Below are positions 1 through 52,224 of a DNA stretch of 64,000 bases, piece by piece (the first letter of the stretch is position 1; each line of letters begins with the position of its first letter). The notes under the pieces were generated by a model. The model did no database searches. It saw nothing but the letters and a program-made list of their open reading frames with translations, and had not been told where the DNA came from. The translations under genes and the position numbers were made by a program. Location of the stretch: assembly GCF_040802235.1 (NCBI RefSeq), contig NC_133172.1, positions 64,301,613 to 64,365,612 on the forward strand. Reading direction: 5' to 3'. The DNA is from Manis javanica. Lineage: Eukaryota; Chordata; Mammalia; Pholidota; Manidae.

Positions 1-1270
<1,270 letters not shown>

Positions 1271-1346
1271 TGAGTGGGGTGGGGTCGTGCCTGCTCATAG
1301 CCACACTGGCACCGATGCCCTTGCTCAGCTGTCCCTGTCCTCCCAG

Positions 1347-1593
1347 GTGTGAAGTCTGTGGGTTCCAGTGCCGGCAACGGGCGTCCCTCAAGTACCACAT
1401 GACCAAGCACAAGGCTGAGACCGAGCTGGACTTTGCCTGCGACCAGTGCGGCCGGAGGTTCGAGAAGGCCCACAACCTCAACGTGCACATGTCCATGGTC
1501 CACCCCCTGACACAGACACTGGACAGGGCCCTGCCTCCAGAGGCGCCACCAGGGATGGCAGAGGGCCAGGCTGTGAAGCCAGAGCCCACCTGA
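1347..1593 (+). CDS. ZNF276: ZNF276 last coding exon (two C2H2 fingers, C-terminus)
   Basis: The acceptor is cctcccag|GTGTGAAG. The exon encodes CEVCGFQCRQRASLKYHMTKH (C-X2-C-X12-H-X3-H), then CDQCGRRFEKAHNLNVHMSMVH (C-X2-C-X12-H-X4-H), and an acidic/proline-rich tail ending GQAVKPEPT before TGA at 1591-1593. KPEP near the end resembles a sumoylation consensus (inference). The product is a nuclear C2H2 protein and likely DNA-binding factor. It faces FANCA tail to tail, with only 391 bases between the two stop codons. Confidence 0.94.
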
Positions 1594-1642
1594 GGGTGCC
1601 TCAGCCCCCAAACCTGCCAGGCAGCAAGTGGGGTTTAAAGGT

Positions 1643-1648
1643 TTTAAT
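1643..1648 (-). terminator. Candidate FANCA poly(A) signal ATTAAA
   Basis: The + strand reads tttaat, so the minus strand reads ATTAAA, about 340 bases past the FANCA stop. I saw no minus-strand AATAAA between the FANCA stop and about position 500. If used, the FANCA 3' UTR would overlap the ZNF276 3' UTR in antisense. Confidence 0.35.
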
Positions 1649-1943
1649 AGCTACTCCCATGACCTGATGGCACAGCTTTGCTTGCTCACCAAGAGCCCCC
1701 CACTGGACCCCCACCTTATGTGTCGGGAGGGCAGGAGGCGCTGCTCTGCTGGCTGGTGGCAGTGGGTTCTGCGTGCGGTTCAGGTAGCTTTGCCAGCCGC
1801 TTTGGGATCAGTGTTTTCCTACCGACACTGAGTGACTAGGAGCCAGATACAGGGTTTGAATAATTGATTCCTCTTTCCCACTAAAGCAATCAAGATTTGT
1901 AACCCACTTTTTAGTGCAACAAGAGCTCTGATGTTATGCTTGT

Positions 1944-1949
1944 AATAAA
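1944..1949 (+). terminator. Poly(A) signal AATAAA for ZNF276
   Basis: This is the canonical hexamer, in the sequence 'tgtaataaattatttac', and the only AATAAA found on the + strand between the ZNF276 stop and FANCA coding sequence. Confidence 0.75.
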
Positions 1950-1984
1950 TTATTTACAAAGGAGCTGGGCTGTGCAAGATCCAG

Positions 1985-42299
<40,315 letters not shown>

Positions 42300-42352
42300 G
42301 CCGACAACGAAGTTCCTCGGGCGACTAGCGACATCCAGCCCGCGCCGCCAGC
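42300..42352 (-). promoter_or_regulatory. FANCA: FANCA 5' UTR / proximal promoter
   Basis: The short GC-rich stretch directly upstream of the ATG must contain the 5' UTR and probably the transcription start. No TATA box is visible. The first CCAAT box on the minus strand lies about 56 bases upstream of the ATG (ATTGG at 42355-42359 on +). Confidence 0.6.
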
Positions 42353-42990
42353 CCATTGGCTGTTGCCTGAGCCTCCTGCCCTTTTTCTGCGGAGAGAGCC
42401 GCCTTTGCATTGGTTGTAGTCTGCACCGCCCACCAGCGCCCGCCAATTGGCTGAGGCTGGGTCTGCCCGCCCACTTCCTACGGACAGCGCTGCCCTCCCA
42501 TTGCGTGCGGTCCGCACCACCCGTCCATCCGCTGCCCGCCCATTTGCTATGGACAGAACAGCCCTTCCACTGGCTGCGACCCGCGCTGCTCTCCCACTGG
42601 TTGCAGCCTGGCGAGAGCGGGCATTGGCTGTGGCACGCACTGCTCTCCATTGGCGGCAAACCTCTCTGCCCTCTCATTAGCTGAGACCAAGAGTGCCCAC
42701 CTTCCTTTGGCCTACCATGCTCCCTATTGGCTGATAGCGGAACCATCCTGCAAATGGCTGACGGCTGGTAAGCATGCCCATTGGCTACAGCCCTCGAAAC
42801 CTCCAATTTCCTTCATCCCGTGTTGGCCTCCCATTGGCTGTGACCACTCTCCCCTTCCATTGGCTGCTGCCCCGCTGCCTTTTCAGGCACTAAGGACATC
42901 TCTGCCCCTCATTGGCTGCAGCCCTTGCACCCACCCACTGCTTCGGTAGGCAGAACACGCCCCTTGACTGGCGGCTACTCGGCCACACCC
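42353..42990 (-). repeat. Degenerate 27-bp tandem array with CCAAT-box cores
   Basis: About 22-24 units of 26-27 bases, each beginning near ccattggctg on + (cagccaatgg on the FANCA strand). Perfect ATTGG (CCAAT on minus) occurs at 42355, 42409, 42446, 42623, 42649, 42726, 42780, 42833, 42859 and 42911. Decayed cores lie in register at 42500 (ATTGC), 42542 (ATTTG), 42569 and 42596 (ACTGG), 42676 (ATTAG) and 42753 (AATGG). Spacings are 26, 27, 52, 53 or 54, apart from a few breaks (37 bases at 42409-42446, and around 42527 and 42706). CAGCCAATGG matches the NF-Y preference, so the array may act as a multi-site FANCA promoter element (inference). Confidence 0.85.
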
Positions 42991-44130
42991 AGCTAGGGTG
43001 GAGGCCTCGTGCCACGGCCGTCTTGGTGGTGGTCAGGAAAGGGGACCCCCGACCCGGAAGACAATGGGGATGCAGCGCGTGTGGCCTCCTTCCGGCGTGG
43101 CTCCCGCTGGTCACTACCAAGAGCTGGTCCTGAAGAAGCTGCCTGACAACCGCGAGTCCGGGGAGGCCGTGCGCGGGCCGAGTGGCCGTGGCCCTGGGTT
43201 CGTGGAGGGGATGCACGTTGGCTTTCCTCGACCCGGTGGGGTCGCCGTTTCCTTCTGTCTGCTGCGAACTGAGCGAGCGGGGCTCCCCGTGGAGCGCGCC
43301 GCGCAGACGGACACCTCAGGCCCCAGGGCCGGGGCCGCAGGAGCCGCCCCAACGCCCTCCCCTGCTGTCTGCCTTCCCGGAAGCCCGGGCACGGCGACTT
43401 CACCCTCGCGCTCCTTCTACCTTTGCGCCTGCGCCCTGATGGCGCCCGTGCGGCCGCACGTGGCCTGCACGCCTCCCGTGCCAGACGTGAGTGTGGCCGA
43501 TTTTCCTGGGCCTGCCCTGTGTCTCCTTTTCTGATCATCTCATAAGAGGCTAGGAAACAGGTTTCTTGTTAAGGTTTGGGCAGCTGAAGCCCAGAAGGGT
43601 GGAGCCCTCCAAGCTCGGTGTGTGCACTGCCGGGGCAGGGCGGCGAACGACTCCCCCCACGGGAAAAAATTGTACAGGGCAGTGGAACAAGACACAAGTC
43701 TCCCTGCCTCCTGCATGGAGAGATTTGTCAGATATGTTTAGACCAGTGGTCACACGTGCTGGGTGAAAAATGCGGGGAAGGTGTCCCAGGTCGTCTGGCT
43801 CTTCAGAAGGGTGAATTGGAAAAACATTTTTCATCCTGTAAGCCTCCCTCACTGCTCACACAGCGCACTTCCTTCTTACTCTTCTGGTCGCCAAATGCGG
43901 GGGGTCGGGGTCAGTCACCCCGCACCAAGCAAGTCTCCGAGAACACCCCGTGTTTCTTCTAACCCAACTCAGTTCTGACGCACCTACCTGGAGATGGCGT
44001 CAGACCCCCACTTGAGTTGCCAATTCCAAGCAGTGGAGCCCTAGTTTACCCACAGCTTCAGTCCAATTTAGCAAATGATTTCGGTGTCCTTTGGTTAATT
44101 GGGTTAATTTGCTAGAGTAGCTCATGGAAC
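42991..44130. other. CpG-rich flank and intergenic sequence
   Basis: 42991-43500 is CpG-rich with two ETS-type sites (CCGGAAG at 43054-43060, CTTCCGG at 43089-43095) and a consensus-like splice donor AC|gtgagt near 43486 on +. From about 43550 the sequence is of ordinary composition with no recognised gene. Confidence 0.5.
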
Positions 44131-44878
44131 TGTTAGGGGGCATTGTGTATTTTCCTCTGTTCTTGTCCCCACCACAATAAAGATTTGAAAGGCGGAGACA
44201 CAGTAATGAAACAGTAAAAGTTTTAGTTACCAAAAGAAAAAGTGCAGCAGGCGATCTCAGGGAGAGGCGCCTTGAAAAGTTTAAGTTTTAACGAAAGAGA
44301 GAAAGCCTATGCGCTTAGTGCAGACAACCTCAGAGAGAGAAGCATACTGAAAGGTTTGGGGTCTGGGGTTTTATAGGCTGTTGAGGATTTTCAGGAAAGC
44401 GACAAAGGGCCAGGTGTGGACCTACCAAATGGTCTCAGAATGTTTATCTTTGATAAGACATTAAGTTTCCTTTTTTTTTTTTAACTCAACCGAAGAAATA
44501 TACTGCCTTGATTCTTTTCCAGGATATCAGCTTCTGTCTGGAAGCATATCAAGACTGTCTGCCTTGCCTCCAATGTGGGCTGAGCCACTGTCTGTTTAAT
44601 TAAAATGCAGTCTTGACTTTAAGATAGAATTCTCCCTGAATAAGCTGGGCCTTTGAGCAGGTGCTAAAATAAATCTTAAAATGGTATGTTCTAATTGACA
44701 CAGTGAAAACATAGGCTGTGCTGAGATACTTTTCCTTACCTGGGGAGTATTCAGACTTTTAGACCAAGTTGCTCTTGGCTTTTTTGAGCTTTAACTCATT
44801 AACTCTGTGTCTTTTTTAGTGGACTTTCCTGGCCGCCTTCTCTTTCCATCCAGCTCATAACTATTTTCCTGCCTAACA
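44131..44878 (-). mobile_element. Solo LTR of a class I endogenous retrovirus
   Basis: The element begins TGTTAGGGGG and ends CCTGCCTAACA on +, giving terminal inverted TGTTAGG/CCTAACA. It is flanked by the 4-bp direct repeat GAAC (44127-44130 and 44879-44882), the duplication size of gamma-type (ERV1) integration. On the minus strand it has a TATA-like tataaaacccc followed by a pyrimidine-rich U5-like part. No internal retroviral genes are present, so it is a recombined single LTR. Length 748 bases. Confidence 0.85.
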
Positions 44879-47800
44879 GAACTCAGGAAAACTTGTTTAC
44901 TGGCTTATTAAAGTACATGATAAAAGCCACAGATGAAAAGCCAGGTGAAGAGATGCACAGGGTGAGCAAGGTCTGGAGTGTCCTGGGCTCAGGACCTTTT
45001 GTCCCCCTGGAGTTGGGGTGTGCAAATGCTCACCACCCAGAAGCTCCTTGAAGCCCATACTTTTGGAATTTTAAGGAGGCTTCTTCACATAGGCATTAGC
45101 TCTATGTCCAGCCCCTGTGCCCTCTCTGGAGGTGGGGTAGGACTGAAAGTCCCAAGATGTTAATCATGGCTTGGTCTTCCTGGTGACCAGCCCCTACCCA
45201 GGAGCCACCCAGAGTCACCTCACTAGAAAAAAAGATGCACCCATTGCTCTCATCACTTAGGAAACCACAAGGGTTCGTGATCCCTGTGCCAGAAGTTGGG
45301 GGCAGCACACACATTTTAAGGGGCTAGAAGAGTTGAGTCACCACCCAGCTCAGGCTCAGCCTCCAGGTTTGTATCCGTCAGCAGGAAGACCTTCGCAATG
45401 CAGGGTGTACTCCAGCACCAACTCTGTGTTACCTTGCAGGCTGCTGGCCGCTCTTCAGGTTTGTCTATGCAGCTATCCTGCTAACTGCTGCAGGGCCTGA
45501 CCCAGCTTTGGGGCAATGAACTTGGGCAAAGCACTGCCCAGGCTCTGTGGTGGGGCATGACCCATATGGTGTCGCCCTCTTTGAGGACTGCAAAATTGGC
45601 CACGAGCCCTCGCTCTGTCAAGAGGTGGAGTCTGTTTCGCCATCCCTTCAGTTTGGGCTGATGAGACAAGGAACGTGGTACGAACAGAAGCTTGGAGAGA
45701 GTGCTTCAGAGCTTAGAATTCTGGCCCACAAGAATTCACCTCAGCCAGCCTGCCTAAGGACCAGGCCAGGGGAAAACAGTGGGTGCCCAGCCACCAGTCC
45801 AGCCCTGGCCAGCAGCCTGCCTACCTGGGAATGTGGCCATCACAGGCCTTCCAAACACCGATTACTTTAAGCCACTGAATCTTGGGGTGGTGTTTTACAG
45901 TGACAGACAGTGGTACATTCCTGTACACACATTCATTATAGGATCCCAGGCCATTAATGCGATTCCAAGTGACAGGCAGGAAAGGAGGCATTCTCCACTA
46001 CTGTGCAGCAGAGACAGGACCCCAGAGCCCAAGCTCTTAGACATCACACGCTGTGGGGCCAGAGGGCGCAGGGTGCGAGATCCCTGCATGGAGGGCATGG
46101 AGGAGCCTCCTGGGTTTTGACTCGAGGTAATTTCTCCTCGCCCTCTGCCCTCCCAAGAGCATGACACTGGGAGAAACAAGCCTGAGGAAGAGGACCCAAA
46201 CCAGGCGGGCCTCCCTCCCTCCTGCTCAGCGCCTGGATTTCTCACTTTTTCCTGACATTTCTGTCCAGTTATAGGGCCGCTGCCCTTACGGCAATCCCTA
46301 TGTGGAAATGGCCAGGAACAGAGGAAAGATTGAGAGGATTAATTATTCTTTGATGTTGCTCAAGGTATCAGAAGATACTGGAGATGACAGACTGGAGCCT
46401 GTGCCCCGACCCAGGCGGAAACAGCATGAGAGCACATCAGAGCAGGCGCATAGGGGTTGCCCTCCCACGCAGCACCAGCCTCCAGAGCACTGCGGGGGCT
46501 GCCTCGGCGATGGCTGCCCGCTGCAGGCACACTCCCCTTTGCCTCGAGGTGAAGCCCCCTTTGCACTGTCTGCTTGCCTGTGGGCCATGCTGACTGCTCG
46601 GGGCCCAGTGACACTCTTCTTAACCAACACGTGGGTTCATAGGCTAGGAAAACCAAGTAAGTAAGAACCCACGAGGGTGTCTCAGCATTTGTGCGCCGCC
46701 AGCCGTGTGTGACTGTGGATTCTAATGGCAGAGGCTGCAGGGACCAGACCAGCTCAGAAAGGCAACTGCTTAATCTCAAGGTGGACCCTCACGAGAGCCC
46801 AGGCCTTGTCAAAGTCGCTCCCACCACCACCCTGGCCGCACCTCCGACAGAGACTGGACCTCCAACAGCTCCTCTCTTAGCCCCTTGTGGGTAATGTGAG
46901 ATGGGGGGAGCTCATTACACTTTGGGGAGCACCGTCTCCACTCTGCCTTAAGTTACTCTGAGAAAAGCTTTTCTCTTTTAATTTGCCCAAAGTTAAGGAG
47001 CACTAGATTACTAGTGATGGAGTAACATAAAACTGCTGCCCAACAGACAGATGCTCATCGGCGAAGAAAGGGGGCTGAGAGCTCAAGAAGGCTTGAAATG
47101 GCCAAGCGGCTGCCTTGTTCTGCATAAAGCAAAATCAAGTGGGAGGTGAAGCCAGGAGAGCAAGCTAGTCCTTCTATCTGAGCAGCTTTTAAAGGGACCT
47201 CAGTCAGCCCACCTCACCCTAAAGGAGGACTGTTGCTGGTAGCCAAGGGACCACTTCCCACTTCAAAAAAGCAGAATTTAGCTAGAAAGACCCAAAACAG
47301 GAGAGGGAGCTGATTCAGCAGAAGAAAACATTCAACCTGTTCGGAACACGCGTCTGCATTGGCCCTGCTGAGAATGGAGGACACACCTGTCTCAGGTGAC
47401 AGAAGCGTCCTGCTGGGGAAGCAGGTCCAGCTGTGAGTCTGACCTGCTGCAGCAGCCCAGAAGGTGGGCCCTCCACCCCTCAACATAAATGCAAACCACC
47501 AGAACTCCAATTGCCACACTGGTGGCTTTTGTCTTACCGCATGTCTCATCTCAGACAAAGCATAGAAAGGAGATTCATTTTGAACATGGACTTCCCCAAG
47601 TTACAAAAGTAGTAACGTGTGCTTACTGACAAGTGAAAGAGCCAATTTGCCCAAGATCATATCCAGAGATAATCACTGCCATTGGTATTTCACTGTAAAC
47701 TTTCAGGGTTCTCCTTTGCAAACACTTTGTAAACTGCTTTATAATCTGTGTTTTTTGTCCACAGTAATTCATGGATATCTCTGGCAATGGAGTGATCACA

Positions 47801-48374
47801 TTCTCTTAAATTCTTTTTAATTACTTCATGCTGCTGTATGACAAGTACCTAGGTGAGGTTACCAAGCCGTATCGTGGGCATATAAACTATGCCCTTTTCA
47901 GGAACACACACCTTTAAGATGTGCAATCACCTTTGAGGACTGCTGACTTGTCTTTATTGCCTTAGGAAAATTCCAAGTAGTGAAATTGCTGGTTCAAGAC
48001 CACACATACACTAACATTTGCTTTCTGTTTTTTGGCCATACAGGATCTTTACCTAGTGGAAATTCAGGTGTGCAATTTGAGGAGAGCTGTGAACAAACCC
48101 AGACTCTTGTTTTCATTGCTGAGGCCTCAGTCATGGGGTTGCAGACTCTCTCACGAAGTCCTGGGACTCCAGGATGAAGAATATTAAAAATATGTGTATT
48201 TCAGGGACTCGAGTTCAAGATTTGTTAGAAGTGATCATTTTTATGGTTTCATCCAGGAAATTCCTTAGAATTGGCTTTTCAGTCTTTCTTACTTTGATAT
48301 GTGTTGGTGAGGAACAGTCATGATGCTCTGGTTTGGTGGCACGGCCTTGACTCACAGTGAGGTGCCAGCAGTTT
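44879..48374. other. Intergenic, mostly unique or ancient repeats
   Basis: No coding exon recognised. A piece at about 45840-45915 ('ctttaagccactgaatcttg') looks like the 3' end of an old MaLR-type LTR. 47600-47960 resembles an old L1/L2-type relic that I cannot assign safely. Confidence 0.4.
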
Positions 48375-48775
48375 GGGTGGTTACCCCAGAAAGATGCCTC
48401 CATGTCCTCACCTGGAGTTTGTGGATGTGACTTTATTTGGAAACAGGTCTTTGCAGATGTGATTAGAAGGACCTTGAGGTGAGGCCTAAATCCAATGACA
48501 AGTGTCTCCATAAGAGACAGAAGAGGAGAGACAGAGAAGGCAGTGTGAGGATGAAGGCAGATCGGAATGAAATGGCAATGGGGCATCCAAGGGATGCCTG
48601 GAGTCCCAGAGGCTGGAAGAGCCAGAAGGACCCTCCCCGCAGCCTGTGGAGGGGGGCACAGACCTGCTGACACCCTGATTTCAAACTTCTTTGTCCAGAA
48701 GTGTAAGAAAATGAATTTCTGTTGTTTTAAGCCACCAAGTTTGTGTGTGTTTTAGCAGCTCTAGCAAAGTATCCT
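48375..48775 (+). mobile_element. MLT1-type MaLR LTR
   Basis: Diagnostic blocks are in order: 'gtgactttatttggaaacag', 'tctttgcagatgtgattaga', 'atccaatgacaagtgtctcc', 'cagaccgctgacacc'-like 'cctgctgacaccctgatttc', and 'aatttctgttgttttaagcc' plus 'accaagtttgtg'. The element is old and has no internal part. Ends approximate. Confidence 0.8.
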
Positions 48776-51437
48776 CAAGTATTTTCTCTACTTCTGATCC
48801 CCTTTCCTTGTCCTGTGTGGCACAGGACAGCCCTGTCTACTATCCCCTGCCCTGTCATCTCCTGGTGTTTGCTCGTGTCATGTTGGCTTAGGTCTGGGAC
48901 CTCAGTGTTCCCTCTGTTGCTGCATCTCCCCCTCCTCTCTCGTTCTGTCCAGGCCCAGCTGCATTTAGCCTCTGTATCTTCTCAATGACCAGCCTGGAAA
49001 TCTTGCAGCAGTGTCCCCGCGCCCTTCCCTTGGAGCTGTCCTGGGATGCTTTTCAGGGATAAAGCACAGCCTGCTGCCTCTATCTGGCATCCCTTGGGAT
49101 TCATGGCCTTTATCATCATCCCAAAATAGACCTACAGCACAAAACCCTGGCCTCTCGAGTTTCAACTTCTCCTCCTGGAGCTCTGAGCCCTGCCTGGAGC
49201 ACGACAAAGAGGGCATTCAGGGCCTTCGGTCATGGCAGCAGGAGCCTGGTTGCTCACTGCCCTCAGTGTGGATGGATCCCTTGGGAGAGCCCGACCTGTT
49301 TTTCAGTCTGAAGTGGAATTAGTAAAGTGTGGGCTGAAAGAACCCCTGCATCCCGCTCAGGACAGGTAAAGTGGTTCTACCTGCATCCAGGGGGGGTCCA
49401 TGGGCCTTTGCTCTCAAACTGGCTTTGGTCATAAACCCAGTTGCCCATGTGTCTTACTTGCCCTGATCTTTGTCTCACAACGTCCTCACGATGCCACCTG
49501 GGACCCTGGAGTCCTGCATGCCTCTCCTGGAGCCTTGTGACCATAAACCACAGCATACTTGGGATCCGGCCCAATTAATCTTTTTGGCCTCCAGGAGCCT
49601 AAAATTAGAATAATCTAGATTCTGTGTCTGCAAAGATGCTCAAGCGTCTAGTTCCTAGAGCTGTTTAATCTATGACCAGCTGCAGTCCTGAGCCGTCCAC
49701 TCTTACGATTGCATTATCTTGGAATGGACATGATCTCTGGTTCCCTCAAAGCCTCAGACACAGCACGGGAAAGGCAGGTATCATGAGTGGGGCTCCCCAT
49801 TCACCTCAGCTCCTACCCACCTTCAGACCCTGTGTCCTTGTGTGCTGTTCCCAAGAAGGGGAATTCTGGTTGGGTTTCCCACTAGTCTCTCCCAGGCAGC
49901 AGACCTCAATATCCGGTGCTCAGCAAATATGTGTGAACTAACAACCTAAGCCGTATGAGTAATACTTTTGGAGCATCTTTGCTTGTTTGATAATTTGATG
50001 AAGTGATTCTCAATTCCAAGCACTAGCAGATTAGTCATTACACTGATTTTCTATTCTGTCCTAAGCTCAGCAGCCTACAGAGATTTATAGCATCCCTTTT
50101 CCTGGAATTCCTTATCTACTGGAAATCAAGGATAAAGAATGTGTTTTTAGGAATAAACTATAGGTGATCCTATCACTGTGGAAATGACCTAAATCCAAAG
50201 CTTTCCAAGTTGAATTAATTGATGATCAACCTTAATTCCGACTATGCTTCTCAGTTGAGTCTTTTTTAACAGCTGGAAATAAACTTTTATTTCCAAAATC
50301 CAAGTGGCAAGTTACAGTTACGGAAAGACTTACACTTGATTCTGATGTTCAGTGGGCAAAATAGCTCAATGTTTTAATAATTGCGCCATTTCCAACTCAG
50401 ATAAACCCCATGCTCATCTTAACCAGGTGCCATTCATTTTCTCCTCTGCAAAAAGCTGGGATGTGCAGCCCAGATGATTGTCAGTTTACTCACAAGCTCC
50501 TTATGGGAGAGCCCTCAGCCTGATTTAATATTGACTAGATGTTTTAATCAGGAGTCTGGGCCAACCTTAGTACCACATCTCAGGAAGGAAATGGCTATCT
50601 TGACTTAGATTTGTGGTGAATGGGTGGAACCTGTTCCTGCACAGAGAGCCCCCACTGACCAGACCAGAACTGCTGCCTGTAGCTGCCGTGGGAAGTGTGA
50701 TCCGGCTCCTCTTCCGGGGGTGTCACAGGATTAGCTGAAAAGCCGCCCTCGAGCTGCAGTCTGCAAAGTTGGAATCCCTCTCCTTGCCACCCTTAGGCAC
50801 CTAGTGGGGGGTGGGGGTGGGTAAATTGAGGGTGAAAAAAATAGGCTTCTATGGGCATCTAGAAAGCTGACTTGACGCTTCTTCCTTATTTTGGATATGG
50901 TTAGGGGACAAATCTGCAGATACCAAGAGGTGAATAATTAGAATCTAACTTCTAACATTTGTAGTAAAGCCCCAGTATTCTAAATCTAACTGGCTAATGT
51001 CTTGGAAGGTGCAGGTCTGGACCCACTGTCTCTCTCTGTCATTTGTGTTTCAATTGCATTTTGGTCCTGTTCTTTTGACCTGGTACAACGAGGGCTGAAG
51101 AGGCCTCTGGGCTAGCCTGAATAAGGTGCCTCTGTGCCTGGGTGCCACCCCATGCCCAAGGGAGGGAACTGCCCTGGGATAGGGCACAGACACGTCACCC
51201 AAAGGGGAGTGTAGCAGGACCAACGGTCAACCGCCCCTGTTTATCTTCATGGAGACACTAGAGCATTTAATGCAGACCTGTGCCTCCTTCTGGAAAGGGT
51301 CATTTAGTAAGTGCTTCATATCTGGGGTCTCCCTCCCGCCTCACCCTATAGTAACCTCCTGAGGTCACCTTGCCGTCCGCTCTCCACAGAGGCCCTTGCG
51401 GGTCTCGTCTGTTCCTCCAGACTGAAGTGAAGTCTGC
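48776..51437. other. Intergenic region upstream of SPIRE2
   Basis: No gene recognised. 49970-50620 is an AT-rich block without recognisable repeats, containing a perfect 10+10 inverted repeat at 50274-50295. A short G-rich run lies at 50805-50820. Sequence becomes CpG-rich after about 51360. Confidence 0.45.
50274..50295. repeat. Perfect 10-bp inverted repeat
   Basis: TGGAAATAAA, a 2-base CT spacer, then TTTATTTCCA, which is the exact reverse complement. It lies in a low-GC, apparently repeat-free stretch between FANCA and SPIRE2. Confidence 0.85.
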
Positions 51438-51439
51438 GT

Positions 51440-51959
51440 GTGGGGGGACGGGGTGCGAGCCACAGGCTTCCCGGACCCCACCCTCATTCCCGCGTCAAAA
51501 GCGCCCAAGGCCCAGCAGTCACTGCGGAGTGGCTCAGGGTGGACGCCGAGCTCGTGCGAGGTCTGGGTTTGGCCGGCAGGAAGCTCCGGGGCGGGGAGAC
51601 CCGCGTCTGGGGGCGCGCCTCCTTCGGGAGCGTCCCTCCCCTCGGCCCTGGGGCTGCTAGTCCCGGCCTTCCTCTGCCGCGGCCCTGCTCTGCTCGCCTC
51701 CGCCCGGCTCTGCGCACGCGCTCCCTTCCCTTGCCACCCGCCTCCTCGCCTCTCTGCGCCCCTCCTCCCGGTTCTGCACCGCCTCCTCCGGGCTCTGCGC
51801 TCTCTCCGCCCCCTTCCGCGCCCTGCCGGCCCCGCCGGCCCCGCCCTCACCTGCGGCCCCTCGGCGGGGCGGGGCCGCCCCGCGATGACAAAGCAGCGGC
51901 AGCCGGGCCCCACTGCCGTGGAGACCGGCCGGGCGCGCAGGGGCGATGATGGGGCGGCC
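51440..51959 (+). promoter_or_regulatory. SPIRE2: SPIRE2 CpG-island promoter and 5' UTR
   Basis: A very GC- and CpG-rich stretch leads into the SPIRE2 ATG. It includes GC-box-like motifs (cggggcggggcc near 51865-51877) and a long pyrimidine-rich part at 51720-51850. There is no TATA box. The island continues through exon 1 to about 52500. Upstream ATGs at 51885 (in frame) and 51946 (out of frame) could affect translation. Confidence 0.75.
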
Positions 51960-52224
51960 ATGGCCCGGGCCGGCAGCTGCAGCGGCGACGCGGCGGCGGG
52001 GCGGCGGGCGGGGGGCGCGGGGCCCGAGCCGTGGGAGCTGTCCCTGGAGGAGGTGCTGAAGGCGTACGAGCAGCCCATAAACGAGGAGCAGGCGTGGGCC
52101 GTGTGCTTCCAGGGCTGCCGCGGGCTGCGGGACGCGCCGGGCCGGCCGCGCCTCCGGGATACGGCGGACATCCTGCTGCGCCGGGACGGCACGGTGGGCG
52201 CGCGGCGGGAGCCTGGGGCCGCGG
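51960..52224 (+). CDS. SPIRE2: SPIRE2 exon 1 (N-terminus, start of KIND domain)
   Basis: SPIRE2 is a Spire-type actin nucleator that works with formins in vesicle transport and oocyte actin networks. The exon encodes [14 protein letters not shown], an Ala/Gly-rich linker, then [20 protein letters not shown] and [13 protein letters not shown], the start of the KIND domain that binds the formin tail. It ends GCGG|gtgagg after 88 codons plus one base. The start was chosen by match to human MARAGSC. The same frame is open upstream, so a 25-residue extension from 51885 cannot be excluded. The rest of the gene (WH2 repeats, FYVE-like domain) lies outside the window. Confidence 0.95.

Larger units (their letters stand above)
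1594..1965 (+). other. ZNF276: ZNF276 3' UTR
   Basis: Non-coding sequence runs from the ZNF276 stop to just past an AATAAA hexamer at 1944-1949. The cleavage site is inferred to lie 10-30 bases downstream, almost touching the FANCA stop codon on the other strand (1985). Confidence 0.7.

Noticed and set aside
42998..43534. Plus-strand 178-residue open frame next to the FANCA CpG island
   Set aside because: GC-rich DNA lacks stops by composition. No recognisable domain, so I list it only as a possible non-coding first exon, not as a protein.
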